Below the pieces are notes generated by a model. The model was given only the letters and a program-made list of their open reading frames with translations. It made no database searches and had not been told where the DNA came from. From Lotus japonicus (lineage: Eukaryota; Streptophyta; Magnoliopsida; Fabales; Fabaceae): a stretch of 64,000 nt of DNA. The translations under genes were made by a program, and so were the position numbers. The stretch covers positions 11,298,150-11,362,149 of the forward strand of contig NC_080042.1 in the NCBI RefSeq assembly GCF_012489685.1, read 5' to 3'. How positions within the stretch are numbered: the stretch's first letter is position 1; each line of letters starts with the position of its first letter. Positions 11,080 through 23,689 of this stretch are shown one piece after another.

Positions 11080-14000
11080 TGTAAGACCCAAGATTTTAAA
11101 ATTAAATAAATAATTAATTTCCAACTCACGCATAGGATTATGTGTAAGCGTGAGAGGAACTTGACTTTCGTTTGATGGTTGGATTAATATTATGAAGAAG
11201 AAAGTTCAGGAAATGACTAAGAATAGTACTATAGTCGATATAGTTATAGCACAAGTAGTATTCGCTTATACCTAGGACGAGAGCGTCAGTAAACGACTAA
11301 TTTGCACTTAAAGACGCGATGGAAACTAATTCCAAAAATCTTCAAAGAAATGTAAGAACTTCTCTTAATCCTTCCATGACAAGCGTTTCGATACGAAACC
11401 CTGGAATGTACGAACGTCCGATTCTAGTTCTCGGAGGTTTTCCGAAACTAAAACCCTGATAGCTCAAGAAACCTAGAATAAACGATTGATGAAGACTTTT
11501 TCTATTCGGAGCTTCAAACGAAGATTCCACATGCGTGCACCTATTTCTTTCGAGCTTTCCAATCTTTCTTCAGAAAGAAGTTTTCTCATCCAACATCAAC
11601 TGCAAAAAGTAGTTTTTCGGGTAAAATAGATTTACACCGACTTTAGATCGTTTGCTTTAATTCTGAGAAACCTGTTTTGAGTTCTGGAATTCTGTCGCCA
11701 GAACCTATCTTGAGATTCACGGAGGAATGTGCAGGAAAAATCGGAATCGCGAAATATTCTTTTTCCCGCGTTTTCCATTATCTATAAATAGCTTGAAAAA
11801 TGAAAAAAAAACAAAAACATCACCACCAACACACACACGGCCGTGAGCAAGGAGGAAGAGAGGGGGAGAAGTGATTTTCGCCGATTCTTGTCTGATCATC
11901 TCACAGTTCGTTGCTACGCGTAGGCCTCAAGGTACTGATGTTTTTCCTTACCTCTGATCGTAAATTCTGTCGCTTTTCTCTATGTCTTTCTATGCTCAAA
12001 GTTTTGAGCTTTTTGTAAAACTGTCCAAATAACTCGATCTCTCTATCTAAACTTATTCCCTGCATGGCCAAGAGCATGTTTAGCGGATTACATTTCACCG
12101 AATCTCGCCGAATTTCCGCCGAGTTTCAATTCTGCTCAAAAAACCCATTTTTGACCAAAGCTTCGCCCTTTAGACTTAAAACTCTCGACTGAGCTTAGCG
12201 TTAGCAGGATTAGTCATCATAATCGTCGTTGGTATCGACCTCATCTAATTTGCTTTTCGAAATTCTGATTTTGAGTTTCCGAGCTAAAAATCTTGACCAA
12301 AATACCCCTGTTCTAGTTTTCGATTCGATAATTTTTCTGAGAGTTTCCCTGGCCTAGATATCGCCTAAGAATACCTAGGAATTGATTTGGATCGAAGAAA
12401 AAGTTCGGAAACCCTACTTTTGAGACTGGCCGAAACTTGTGTGTTAGGGTACTGTGTCCAAAAATAATTTTTGGGTCTGTATGACCTAAGCCATTGCGTA
12501 GCTCTTTCAATTGTCGAAATTTTGGCGTTGGTTTCGTGTCATTCCGAGTTCCGTAGCTCGAGTTATGCGCATTTTAGCGAAAACATGTCTTATTGTCCAT
12601 TCGTGCCTAAATGTCGAACTCTAGAGCTTCGAAAGCTTCTTTCCGTGTTTTGATAGTGTTATTAGTTGTTTTGTTTCTTAGCGACTAAGCAATGATACTT
12701 TGCTTAAGGTTTGGAACGAGTTGAGCTGAGGAAAGAGACTTTGGAGCGATTGGTGAGGTTTCACAACTGAGGAGGACGCCCGGGAAACTTGCTGGGTTCG
12801 AGAGCTTTATTTTGGATTGGGCTGGGATGTTGGGCTTGGATGAAGAAATTGGCTAAGGTAAGGGTAACTCAGTTTTAGAGCGTCTTTGAGTCTTGCCTGC
12901 TTTTATCGCACTGCATGCGTTTGAGATGAAGATGTTTATATTGAATGACATTGGATTATGATTATTATGCTTGCAATGTTGTATGCTTGCTTATATTGAC
13001 TGTTTCTGAGGCTTGTACCAAATGTTTTCTGAAGGCTTCGGCCGAGTGAACTTATTGAGACGTGTGTCTCCGTTTTCAGAGAGGCTTCGGCCGTTTACTG
13101 GTTTCTGTCATTGAGCTGAGTTGGTATGCAATTGAATTGAGTTATGTTCGTGGATAATAGGAATAACATGTGGTTACTCCGAATAAATCATTGGTTTGGG
13201 CATTGTTGTTGATTGACTTGACATTTAGGGCTTGAACTTGAAGTGGCAATGTGGTGGTGATTGTCCCACGTGATTGTCCCGTCTTTCAAGGCGTTATAAA
13301 GTGGCGGTGTGGTGGTGATTGTCCCACGTGATCGTCCCGTCTTATGAGACGCTAAGTGGCGATGAGGAGGTGTGTCCTATCATTGTCCCGTCTTGTGAGA
13401 CGCTAAGTGGCGATGAGGAGGTGTGTCCTATCATTGTCCCGTCTTGTGAGACGCTAAGTGGTGATCAGGAGGTGTGTCCTATGGTTGTCCCGTCTTGTGT
13501 GACGTATAAGTGGCGGTCAGGTGATTGTGTTCACCTGGTTGTCCCGTCTCGTGTGACGTATAAGTGGCGGTCAGGTGATTGTGTTCACCTGGTTGTCCCG
13601 TCTCGTGTGACGTATAAGTGGCGGTCAGGTGATTGTGTTCACCTGGTTGTCCCGTCTTGTGTGACGTATATGCGACGGTCAGGTGATTGTGTTCACCCGG
13701 TTGTCCCGTCTTGCGAGACGTTATTGTTTGATTGATATTGTTGAGGATTGTCGATATCTGATTTGACGTTATATTGATGATGTTTTGATATCTGGTTTGA
13801 TGTTATATTGTTGAGGTCGTTGATATATGGTTTGATGTGATATTGTTGGGGTTGTTGACATCTAATTAGATTATAGAGATTGAGGTTGTTGTTATTTGAT
13901 TTGATGTTATATTGTTGAGATTATTGTCATATGATTTGATTCTATACTGTGGAGGTTGTGGATATTTGAGATGTTATATGCTGTTAAGTTGATATCTGAG

Positions 14001-14646
14001 TTGATGTTATATCTTTGAGGTTATTATTATCTGAGTTAATCTATGTTAAGTTGTTGATATATGAGTTGAGTTATGTTGCTAGTTTATTTACCATGCTAGG
14101 TAATTAAATTTGAATAGCATGCTTTTCCCTTTTCTACGTGGTAGTTGCATGGAGTTAACCCTTTCTGTTTGTTATTTGTTGTTTGGGCGCTTAACGCTAT
14201 TAGGCGATGGAGAATCTTCGAAGGAGCTTAACCTTTGTGCAAGTAGAGATGAGGACTTGAAGGACAGTGGAGTACTCGACGAGTAGAGTCGGGTTTAAGG
14301 CTAGAGCCTTGGGTTAGAGAGCTTACCGTTATTGGTTTAAGCTTGTATAAAGATTTTAGGAATTTATATTTGAGGTTTCGGGTAGGTTCCGATGCATTGC
14401 TTTCCTGCGGTTCCCCGATGTGGAGATCGTAGGGAGTATGTCGGATTCATGGTGTCATTGCATAATAGTTTTGTTGAGTTGTTTCTATTGGTTAGGTTCT
14501 GTAGTTGGGAGTATGCATGACATGTTTTGGAAATACACTTCGAAAAGAAAAAAAAATAATACTCGTGTTTATACATTCGTTTAGAAAATATTGCATATTT
14601 ACTTTAATAGGTTACTAAAGTGACACCCGAAATTTGGGGCGTTACA
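11080..14646 (+). mobile_element. Solo LTR 'A' of a long-LTR (probable Ty3/gypsy) family
   Basis: The segment begins TGTAAGACCC and ends GGGGCGTTACA, and is flanked by an exact 5-bp duplication ATTGG (11075-11079 and 14647-14651). A TATA box (TATAAATA, 11783-11790) lies about 700 bp in. No primer-binding site, gag or pol is present, so this is a ~3567-bp solo LTR left by LTR-LTR recombination. Four further copies of the family occur in the window. The terminal sequence suggests a chromovirus of the Tekay/Del type, but that is inference because no internal region is present. Confidence 0.9.
13250..13725 (+). repeat. Minisatellite inside solo LTR A, 51-54 bp unit
   Basis: About nine tandem units each contain GTCCCGTCTTG-type sequence followed by GACG and AAGTGGCG. 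The period is 51 bp in the left part and 54 bp in the right part. Equivalent arrays with other unit lengths and copy numbers occur at 21830-22050 (LTR B), 44590-44790 plus 47967-48100 (LTR C) and 47040-47270 (LTR D). The open frame through this array is a by-product of unit lengths divisible by three. Confidence 0.9.
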
Positions 14647-14651
14647 ATTGG

Positions 14652-15259
14652 GCATGTACCTCAAAGGAGTTTTCCCTCATTTTAAACCCCAAAAACCTGT
14701 GAGCAAATGATCTTGTATGAAAACAATAACAACACAAAAGAAATCTAAAGAAAGGAGTTCCTTCTCCTACCTCAGGAATTTAGAAAGTCACGAAACAAAC
14801 TTAAACTTATAACAGAAGCATGAACATCATCATATTCCTAAATTTAGTTCAGGAAAAATGAGAACAGATTACAAAAAAGGGAACAGATTATTCTAGCTTT
14901 AATACCGATTTAGTAGAAAGCTTTAAATAATGGGGGGAAATTACAAATCTGCAATGGCTATGCATGAGAATGGAATATAGAGCTAGAGGGAACTGAAAAA
15001 TACATACTCATACTCCATCATAGTCACCCACTATAAGAAGCCAAATTGCTGATTAAACAAAGGTGCAAGTTGAGAGAAGCATATAGGAATTCTTTGCAAG
15101 ACTGAATGTATTTCTCATTGTTGGAAAGTTAGATAGCTTACCCCTGTAACTAAGGCTAGTAGCGAACACAAAAATTAAACCTCATATATCAATCTTTCTT
15201 AGCATCTAATCAAAGGGTCAAATTGTAGAGAGGGGTTGGAAGCTTGTCAGCAGAACTGT
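14652..15259. other. Intergenic stretch between two solo LTRs
   Basis: About 600 bp of AT-rich DNA. I see no open frame of note, RNA gene or repeat end in it. Confidence 0.4.
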
Positions 15260-15264
15260 GCTAG

Positions 15265-16578
15265 TGATGACCCGGGTTTATATGATGATTTTAGGGTTTT
15301 TCTTTGTTAGTTTTGAGTCTTTTTCTTATGTCTCATGTAGTGTTTCATGCATTCTCATGCATTTTTATCTTTTCTTGAGTCTTTGTTTTGTTTTGGTAAT
15401 TTTGTAGTTTTATAGGGAGTTTTCTTGCATTTTAAGTTAAGTTTAGGACTTGCATGATTTTCTTTTGTTTTATGAAGGACCTCTTGTGCTAATGAGCTCT
15501 TGGAGCTTCTAGAATCTTCCTTGACTTGTTGGTTAGGTTTGGAGAGCAGAAACTGAAGGAGAAAGAAGGCCAAGAAGCATGGAATTGATGGAGAACTTAA
15601 AGAGGATTGAAAAGAGGAGTTTCAGAAGCCAAAAAGTCCTTTTCAGGCGAGCTTAAGCGCCTAGGCGCTGGGAATGGGCGCCTAGGCGCCAATTAGGTCC
15701 AGAGGCATGTTTTTCAACATGCAATTGGCGCTCAGGCGCTCTGAATTGGCGCCTGAGCGCCCAGAACAGTCCAGCCTCGTTTATTTTGCCTATAAATAGG
15801 ATTTTAGTCATTTTCTTTGGGAATCTTTTGATACTTTGTAAAATTCAGAGGTAGAGGATCATCTAGGAGAGTGAGAGAGGGCTTCCAAGCTTGTGTTCAA
15901 GGTTCTTAGCCAAGCATGGCTTGCCATGCTTGGCTAATCTCTCTTCTTTTACTTTGGATTTCTTGTAAGACTTTTCATTTTAAGTTATAATCTTAAGTTC
16001 TTTCCCACATGTTCTTCTTCTTTCCTTGAATCCCATATCCATGCTTTACGTTTCAAGTTAGAACATGTGCTAGCTTTATGCTTTTCTATAATAGAACGGA
16101 AGTTTGTTATAGATTAGGGACTTGTTATGGGATTACCTCTTCTATACTTGCTGCTAGGAATAGAGGAAGGGTTGGGGTTTGTTGGCCTGAACTTTATAAT
16201 CTTTATGCTTCAAACAAATGTTTAAGTACGCAAGGAATTGGGCTTATCTTTTGGTTTGAAAGAATTATCTATGCGAGGCATCGATAGGTAGTTGCTTAGG
16301 CTATAACATCAAGGAGAGATTCATGAGAACATGTGCTTAGAATGATGTGCTTGAATTGATTAGTTGAGCAAGAACCCAAAGTAAATCACTCTTTCTTTTC
16401 ATGTTCTGTTTCATTTCTGAATTTATATTTTCTTTTTCCTTATTACTACTTCGACATATGTTTGCTTCAATAATACAAACCTTCATACTCAATGCTTGAA
16501 CCGAATTTTGTCACTCACAATCCCTGTGGTTCGATATTTAAAACCGGGTGGATTCGTACACTTGCGGATTTACCAACA
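15265..16578 (+). mobile_element. Solo LTR of a second gypsy-like family, 1314 bp
   Basis: Begins TGATGACCCGGG and ends GGATTTACCAACA, flanked by an exact 5-bp duplication GCTAG (15260-15264 and 16579-16583). It holds a TATA box (CTATAAATAGG near 15790) and, near the 3' end, CCCTGTGGTTCGATA, a string I associate with Athila/Tat-type LTRs. Interior GC-rich direct and inverted copies of GGCGCCTAGGCGCC-like sequence occur at 15650-15770. No coding region is present. Confidence 0.85.
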
Positions 16579-16679
16579 GCTAGCATTTCATTTGTTAGCA
16601 GGAGCAGAAAATTAGCAAAGGATCATGTATTCATGTCCGTTTGATGAGGTCAATAAGTCTGATTAGGCCAAAGAAAGAA

Positions 16680-16912
16680 GCTGGCAGTGGAGTCAGTCCA
16701 GCAACATTGTTAGAACTCACACCAGACTCTGCAGTGCCATCGTTGGATTGATGAAGATGCTGGAAGAGGCTGTGATGATAATACGCTGTCGTCGAATCAT
16801 ACTGGATTGGAGCTGCAGCTGACTAGTGAGGAATAATGGCTGAGAAATTGATGTTGTTACTCATGTTTGCACCACCTCGTTTCTTTTATTCCAGCTAGTT
16901 TTCTACACATAC
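16680..16912 (-). pseudogene. Unrecognised decayed exon candidate
   Basis: On the - strand a good 3' splice site (TTTTTGTATGTGTAG) precedes 16912. An ATG at 16862-16864 starts MSNNINFSAIIPH, which stops at TAG; the same frame then stays open for about 55 codons of Ser/Asn/His-rich sequence (YYHHSLFQHLHQSNDG). Upstream, near 17933, a donor-like CTAG|GTATG could end a leader exon. This composition is common in plant transcription-factor ends, but I do not recognise a family. The in-frame TAG and the nearby solo LTR insertion suggest a dead gene end. Confidence 0.3.
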
Positions 16913-16919
16913 AAAAATC

Positions 16920-19583
16920 AATGAACGACATCAGATATAACATATAAAAGAGGACCAGGCAAATCATCCATTGATGTAACTAAAAAACACAGCAAGATAA
17001 ATCAAGTGATGTCATAAAAACTCCAGCAATTATAGAAGGGTGAAAACAACAAAGGAGAGACACTATATATAAAGAACAACATGCTATGGAAGAAAAGTAT
17101 CAATGTTTTAGCAGACTTCTTGAGGGAAAACAGCAAGGCAACACTAATATAGTTCTTGAAATAAGAGTATCAATTCAGCAATATGCTGCAGTAAAATATC
17201 TTAAGAAAATGAGATACCACATAACCTCCCAGCCATCTCAAATAAGAAACTTACAAATCTATTAACGAAAGGTTCAGTTCATGGGTAACTTTATAGGAGA
17301 AATCAGAAAGGGCACAACAGCTACCATACAAACATACTCAGTGGATGGGTAAATTTATAGGCACTGCAGCATAATAATCAAGCAATGCAGATATTTAGTG
17401 TGCTTTGAAACTCTACAAGTTTCCACATTGGAAAAGTAATTTTGGCAGAAACAAAAGGAGTAAGCAGCCTTTTGTAAAATGAGTGATGATTTTAGGAGGT
17501 ACACATCAACAAATATATATATATGCAAAAAAACACAAATCCAAATTCAGGATCACCAACGTTAGATCCCATACAATTACCCAAAATGAATCTCCGCACA
17601 AGGTGAACCAATAGAACACAATCAACAAAAAAATGAAAAAATAAACCTCTTCTAAGCCTTTCTCAATTTCTGAATCTAACTAATCACCAACACAATCCAT
17701 CCAAAAGAAAAAAGTGAGAAGATTCAAAATTTCACAATAAACCAGATACCCATATGGGGATGGATGATCATCAGTAAACCCCAAAAGAAATAGTAATTGC
17801 AACAATTTGCCTCACCTACCCATCAACAGAGCACCAAAAAAGGAAAGCTTTTTGGGCATACCCAGATGATTCAAGATGAAATTGAAGAGAGGAAAAACCA
17901 GAAGAAAGAGAGTGTGGGTGTGTTTGTCATACCTAGGAGCTGAAACCCAGCAAAGGGGGACGATAAAAGCGCAGGTTGCAGAATGAGCAAAACCAGAGAG
18001 CTGAGAGACGAAACGGTTCCTCAAGAGCTTCGGCGAGGGAAAGGTTAGACGAGGGTTGCCCTCTCATCACTCTGGTTTTCCAGGGAAACGGTTCCTCAAG
18101 GCCTCCCATATGCGGACAACCCTAGCTCGAATTTTCCATGGAATCTTGCCAGGTCGAAGACTGCTCAGCAAGGAGACTTGCCCTGATGCACCAGCCATAT
18201 TCAGATTCAGAAAGCAATCAACAATCAGCAATCAACAATTTATAAATGAAGCTAAGGAATTTATAGAAGGGTGGGAATGTTCTAGAACAAATAAAGTTAA
18301 AACTGTAAGAGGATGATGAATGATTATATAGGTGTCAGCCAAACCTAGATAGGGCGGATGGTTTCCCAACCAGTACCAACCTGTAAAGCGGAATTCCAGA
18401 CTGGTTTCCTGAATAGACGTAGGTTTCCGGCCTAGCAGAGGATGGTTGAAGCTTCCAGAACCTTCAGCAATCAAGAGGGTCAGCAATTACAGCTGGTTTT
18501 CCAGAAATAAATATAGAGACTTTGTTTGTGTCTGACATCATTAGCTACCACTGCTTGGTCTGTATGGGCATAGCTATCTACGGGGATGATGAATTAGGTG
18601 ATTTCAGTGCTAGGGGGGATTTCAGTTGATCTACTCACCTACGGTTGGTGCAAAACAGTAGATGGGTGTGAGAAGGTTGAGGGTGGAGGTGAATAGGGCC
18701 ATCATAATACTCAGATAGGCCCAGCCCATCCATCTCTCCCGTTACAAAAAAAAAGATGGTGCATGAACAGTAGAATCCAATCCTTCCTTTGTAAGGTAGT
18801 AGATGCCTTATATCTAATCTGGCTCAGACATAGATGCCTCGTCCTAAACTCTAAAGATCGCTTTAGCTAGGGTGCCAGCATAAGGCATGACAACATGAGT
18901 CTGCTCCATGTATTGATCTCTTTCTTTCATTTTGATTGGTTCGCGTAACTTTCTCTCAATTTGTGTTGGTGGGGGTGGATCCCATTTTGAGTTTTATTTA
19001 TGTGTTTCTTGTAAAGTTTGAATGTGTGTTTGGATATATACTACTTATGGATTTTTGTTACTTTTTTGTGAATGTTGTATATTATTTTAAGAATGTGGGA
19101 TGAGGCTTTATCAGATGTAAATCTTTGAAAAGTAAATTTTAGTGTTTGATGGATTTTTTCTTTATCGGCCATTGTTTGATTAGATGATGATGCAAGTATT
19201 TCATATTAGAGAATTGTTATTCAGACCCCCATAACTATTGGAACTCCTGAAAAAGTGCAAAAATACTAAAAACCCTTAATGAAAAAATATAAAAGAAATC
19301 TTCACCCCCATTCTCACATTCTCTCTCCTCTCTCCTCTCTCCTTACCTATTTCCTCTTTCTTCCATCCACCACCCACAACGGCCGCCGCCCCCACCGCCG
19401 CCGCCACCATCGCCGCCGCCACCACCACCACAACCACAACCTCCATATTCTGTCATTTATGAAAATTTCCAACTGCAGGAGTTGTTTCTGTCGTTTTTAA
19501 TTTTTTTTTCTGCAAATAAACGCACTTTAAAAGTGTGTCACACTCACGCACCTTAAAAGTGCGAAGTAAACGCACTTTGTACA
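16920..19583. other. Intergenic region with possible leader exon and CCG/CCA microsatellite
   Basis: No convincing protein gene is seen. Around 17934-18060 the - strand looks like a CT-rich leader exon ending in a donor site. The + strand frame at 18056-18316 (86 codons) resembles nothing I know. A CT-rich tract followed by CCG and CCA repeats (about 19316-19445) stands out in GC content from its surroundings. Short repeats of CGCACTTTAAAAGTG type occur at 19510-19580, next to solo LTR B. Confidence 0.35.
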
Positions 19584-19588
19584 GAACT

Positions 19589-22500
19589 TGTAAGACTCCG
19601 AAATAAACAACTAGATTATTTATTTATTTTCGTTATATTAATTAATTGAGTATTTATATTCAATTATTTTATGTTATTTTCCTAACTCGAATCCTATTAT
19701 GAGTCATGAAAACTATTTATATGGTTACCCAGTTCAGTTTATGACTATGGATGATACTGTAGTAAGCTTAAGTGATAATACGAGTCATACTCGCACCCAA
19801 CTAAGGTCGAGAGTGTCTGAAAAAGGCTATATCCGCTCCTAGAGCACCGTTTAAGAGAAATTTAGAATTGCAGGGAGAATAAGAACCTCTGAGTAATTTT
19901 CCCACGATCAGTATTCTGATATGAAACCCAGGACTGTACGGTTTTGCTTCCCGAAAGTCTGTCGAAGCTAGACTTTAACTTCTCGATGACTTTAATTAAG
20001 ACCCTGAATGAAGAGTTTTTCTATTTGGAGCTTTTAACGAAGTTTCCATCCGCGAGACCTCATTTCTTTCGACGTTTGCGATCTTTTTCCAGAAGGAAGT
20101 TCCTTCATCTGACGTCTACTGCTAAAAGTAGTTTTTCGGCATAAATCGACCCATACTGTGTTTGGATCGTTTTCTTCAATTAAAAGAACCTCATTTTGAG
20201 TTTCGGCATTCTATCGCCAAATACTTACAAAAAATCAACATATAAAAGTACCGAAATGACCGGACCCGCGAAATCTTTCTTTTTCTTCGTTTCCCCTCCG
20301 CTATAAAAGGAGAGAAAATGGAAAATATCTCCATTTCCCCGTAGGAGCAGCCCACGGCCGTGAGTGAGAGAGCCAGGGAGATTCTAACGCCAATTCTTCG
20401 TCTCTTGCCCGATCGTTGTGATTTCAGTTGTTGTGGATAGATACGGAGGTAAGGATCTAAACCTTGTATCCTTTTCTTCTTTCTGATGCTTTTATCTATA
20501 TCTTCCTGTGCTCAAAGTTTTGAGCTTTCTGTAAAAAGGTTCGTTTAATTTGATTTATTCTTTGAAATACCTTTTATACCTTCCCTGCATTCCATATTCA
20601 CCGCCGGTGCGCTCGGATTTTCTCTGTGTCGTCGTAGTTTTGAAAACCTGTCCAAAACCCCATTTTCTCTATGAGTTTACTTTTTAAATCAAAAAGTCTT
20701 GATCTTGCTTAGCGCCGGTAGGATTTGTTGTTAGTACTTGTTTATCGCTATTCAAAATCTATTTCGAAAAATATCAACTTTGAGTTTTCGAGCAATTTTA
20801 TTGGACCAAAAAACCCTTATTCTATTTTTAGCTTCCGTAATTGTTCCGAATGTTTCCCTACCCTAGATATCACCTAAGAATACCTAGGAATTAATTTAGA
20901 TCGAATAAAAGTTCGGGAAGCCCTATTTTTTTCTATGGCCGAGACTTGTTGGGCTTGTAGCAGGACATGAATTAAATTTTGGGCAAGCATGGCCTGATGT
21001 TTATTGTAGCTCTTTAAGTTGTCGAAATTTTGACTTTGGTTTCGTGTCGTTCCGAGTTCTGTAGCTCGAGTTATGCACGTTTTACCGAACAAAGGTCATG
21101 TTGTCCATTCGTGCCTAAATGTCAAACACTGAAGCTTCTAAAGTTTTTTTTCGGGTTTTGTTTAATGTGAATTGTTTATATTACTTCGTAGTGACTAAGC
21201 AATGATACTTTTCTTAAGGTTTGGAACGAGTTGAGCTGAAGGGAGAGATTTTGGAGCAAGCGGTGAGGTTTCACGACGGAGGAGGACGCTTCAGGGAACT
21301 TGCTGAGTTTGGGAACTAGATTTTGGATCGGATTGCGATGTCGAGCTTGGATGGAGAAATAAAAGGTTAGGGTAACTCAGTTTTAGAGCGTCTTTGAGTC
21401 TTGTCTGCTTTAATTGCACTGCGTGCGTTTGAGATGAATGTGTTTAAGTTGATTGACAATTGATTGAAATGTTGGCATGTTTTGATATGTTGTATACTTG
21501 CTTATGTTGATTGTTCTGAGGCTTGTACCAAATGTTTTCTGAGGCTTCGACCATTGTTAAACAATAGAAACGTGCGTTTCCGTTTTCTGGGCTTCGGTCA
21601 TTGGTTATTGTTGATGCTCTGACTGTTGTTCTGTTTGAATAATTGTTGATTTAATTGATTACCTTGTTATGTATATAACATGAATTGCTCAATAACTTGC
21701 TAGATATGAATTATATGAGGATCTATTTGTTGATAATATTGATTTGGTGAGTTAGTATCCATAATAGAATTGACTTATGATTGATTATTGGATTTGAAAT
21801 TGTTGATACTATGTTGACTTGCTTTAAGTGGTAGTGTAGTGGTTTCATTCCACATTACTGTCCCGTCTTTCATGGGCGTTATTAAGTGGCATTCAGGAGA
21901 GTCCGTTCTTCGTCTGTCGCGTCTTTCATGGGCGTTATTAAGTGACATTCAAGGGAGTCCGTTCTCTGTCTGTCCCGTCTTTCATGGGCGGTATTTAGTG
22001 ATAGTTCAGGGGAGTCTGTTCCTCGCTCTGTCCCGTCTTGCGAGACACTACTGATCGATCCATTTTGGTGGCAGCATATAGTTGCATTATAGGGCAATAA
22101 TATTTGTTTTTGTTGATTTGATTGATATCTGATCTATATTGTTGAGGTTATTGTTATATGATTTAATTATATGTTGTTGATCATGTTTATATCTGATTTA
22201 ATTATATGTTGTTGATCTTGTTTATATGTGATTTAATTATATGTTGTTGATCTTGTATATATCTGATTTAATTATATGTTGTTGATCTTGTTTATAACTG
22301 ATTTAATTATATGTTGTTGATCTTGTATATATCATATTTAATTATATGTTGTTGATCTTGTTTATACCTGATTTAATTATATGATGTTGATTCTGTTTAT
22401 ATCTGATTCAATTTCATGTTGCTGATTTTGTTGATATCTATCTTGGATTGTATTGTTAGCTTATCTATTGAAATTTTGTGTATTACCTAAAGTGGCGAAG

Positions 22501-23257
22501 ATGTGGATTTGCCCCACGTGATTGTCCCGTCTTGCGAGAGGTTATTGTTTGATTATAATGTTGGTTGTATCGATTTCTCTGTATTGTTGGTTTTGTTGAT
22601 ATCTTAGTTAATGTAAGTTGCTAGTTTATTTACCATGCTAGGTAATTAAATTTGAATAGCATGTTTTTCTCTTTTATATGTGGTAATTGCATGAAGTTAA
22701 CCCTTTTTGCTTGCTACTTGTTGTTTGGGCGCTTAACGCTATTAAGCGATGGAGAATCTTCGATGGAGCCTAACCTTGGTGCGAGTTGGAGATGAGGACT
22801 TGAAGACTGTGGAAGACTCGAAGAACAGATTCGGGTTTAGGCCTAGAGCCTTGGGATAGAGAGCTTACCATTATTGGTTAAAGCATGCATAATGTTTTTA
22901 GGAAGTTATATTTGAGGTTATCGGGTAGGTTCCGGTGCTTTGCTTACCTGCGGTTTCCCGATGTGGAGATCGTAGGGAGTATGTCGGATTTATGGTGTCA
23001 TTGCATAATAGATTTATTGTTGAGTCTGTTTCTATTTGTTAGGTTTTGTAGGTTGTGTGTTTCCGTCTTTACCCTCGGGTACTTGCCTTGTTCAAGGCTT
23101 GATGTAAATCTATTTGTAGTTGGGAGTATGCATGACATGTTTTGGAAATACTTTGAGAAGAAAAAATAATACTCGCTTTCATAAATCCAATTTGGAAATC
23201 ATCGCATATATACTTTATCATGTTACTTTGGTGACCCCCGAAAGTCGGGGCGTTACA
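19589..23257 (+). mobile_element. Solo LTR 'B' of the long-LTR family
   Basis: Begins TGTAAGACTCC and ends CGGGGCGTTACA, with an exact 5-bp duplication GAACT (19584-19588 and 23258-23262). It aligns along its length with solo LTR A but is clearly more divergent, and carries a TATA box (TATAAAA, 20302-20308). At 3669 bp it is the longest copy, partly through an expanded 35-bp tandem array near the 3' end. No internal region is present. Confidence 0.9.
22134..22420 (+). repeat. 35-bp tandem repeat inside solo LTR B
   Basis: Units contain ATATGTTGTTGATC followed by TATATCTGATTTAATT and begin at 22169, 22204 and 22239 with an exact 35-bp step, for about eight copies. Looser versions occur at matching places in LTR A (13735-14060) and LTR C (48185-48330), so the array is ancestral and expanded in B. 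Confidence 0.85.
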
Positions 23258-23630
23258 GAACTGATGTCAGATGATTTTTAAAAACTATGAGACTCCACAG
23301 TAAACCAAGATAGAATATTTGGAGATTTATGCTGGAATAAATTTTTTTGAAATCCAAATTAAAACACCAGATGAAAGAATTTAAGGTATGATCGCTTGGT
23401 TTTTCTCTTCAACTTTGCAGTTGGTCGCCTGAGCACCCGACACAAAAAAATGTCCACGTTTTCAAACCGCACCCCTCCTGATTGTGAAGCAACTAATAGA
23501 AGGTGTAGGAATTTAGAGATTCTAACTGCATATTTGAGCTCAAAATGGTCCTATTACCTTAACCAAGAAGTGTCAGTCCCAAATTTCTTACAAAAATTAA
23601 ACAGGAAAAAATAAAGAAATTTGTGCGTTC

Positions 23631-23689
23631 CGCTCGCACTGTGAAAGTGCGACCAAAACACACTTGGTCGCTCATTCACAGTGCGAGCG
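23631..23689. repeat. Near-perfect 26-bp hairpin
   Basis: The left arm 23631-23656 (starts CGCTCGCACTGTGAA) is the inverted copy of 23664-23689 with two mismatches, separated by a 7-nt loop AACACAC. No transposon ends or coding sequence are attached. It could be a fold-back repeat remnant or a small-RNA-like hairpin; the sequence does not decide. Confidence 0.7.

Noticed and set aside
11342..11530. Antisense frames with FEAPNRKSLHQ in LTR copies A, C, D and E
   Set aside because: They recur only because the LTRs are homologous; length and ends differ between copies and no domain or start context supports translation.
13319..13735. A 138-codon open frame with repeated VPSCETLSGDEE-like units
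   Set aside because: It is the translated minisatellite of solo LTR A; units of 51 and 54 bp keep the frame open by chance, and other LTR copies do not preserve it.
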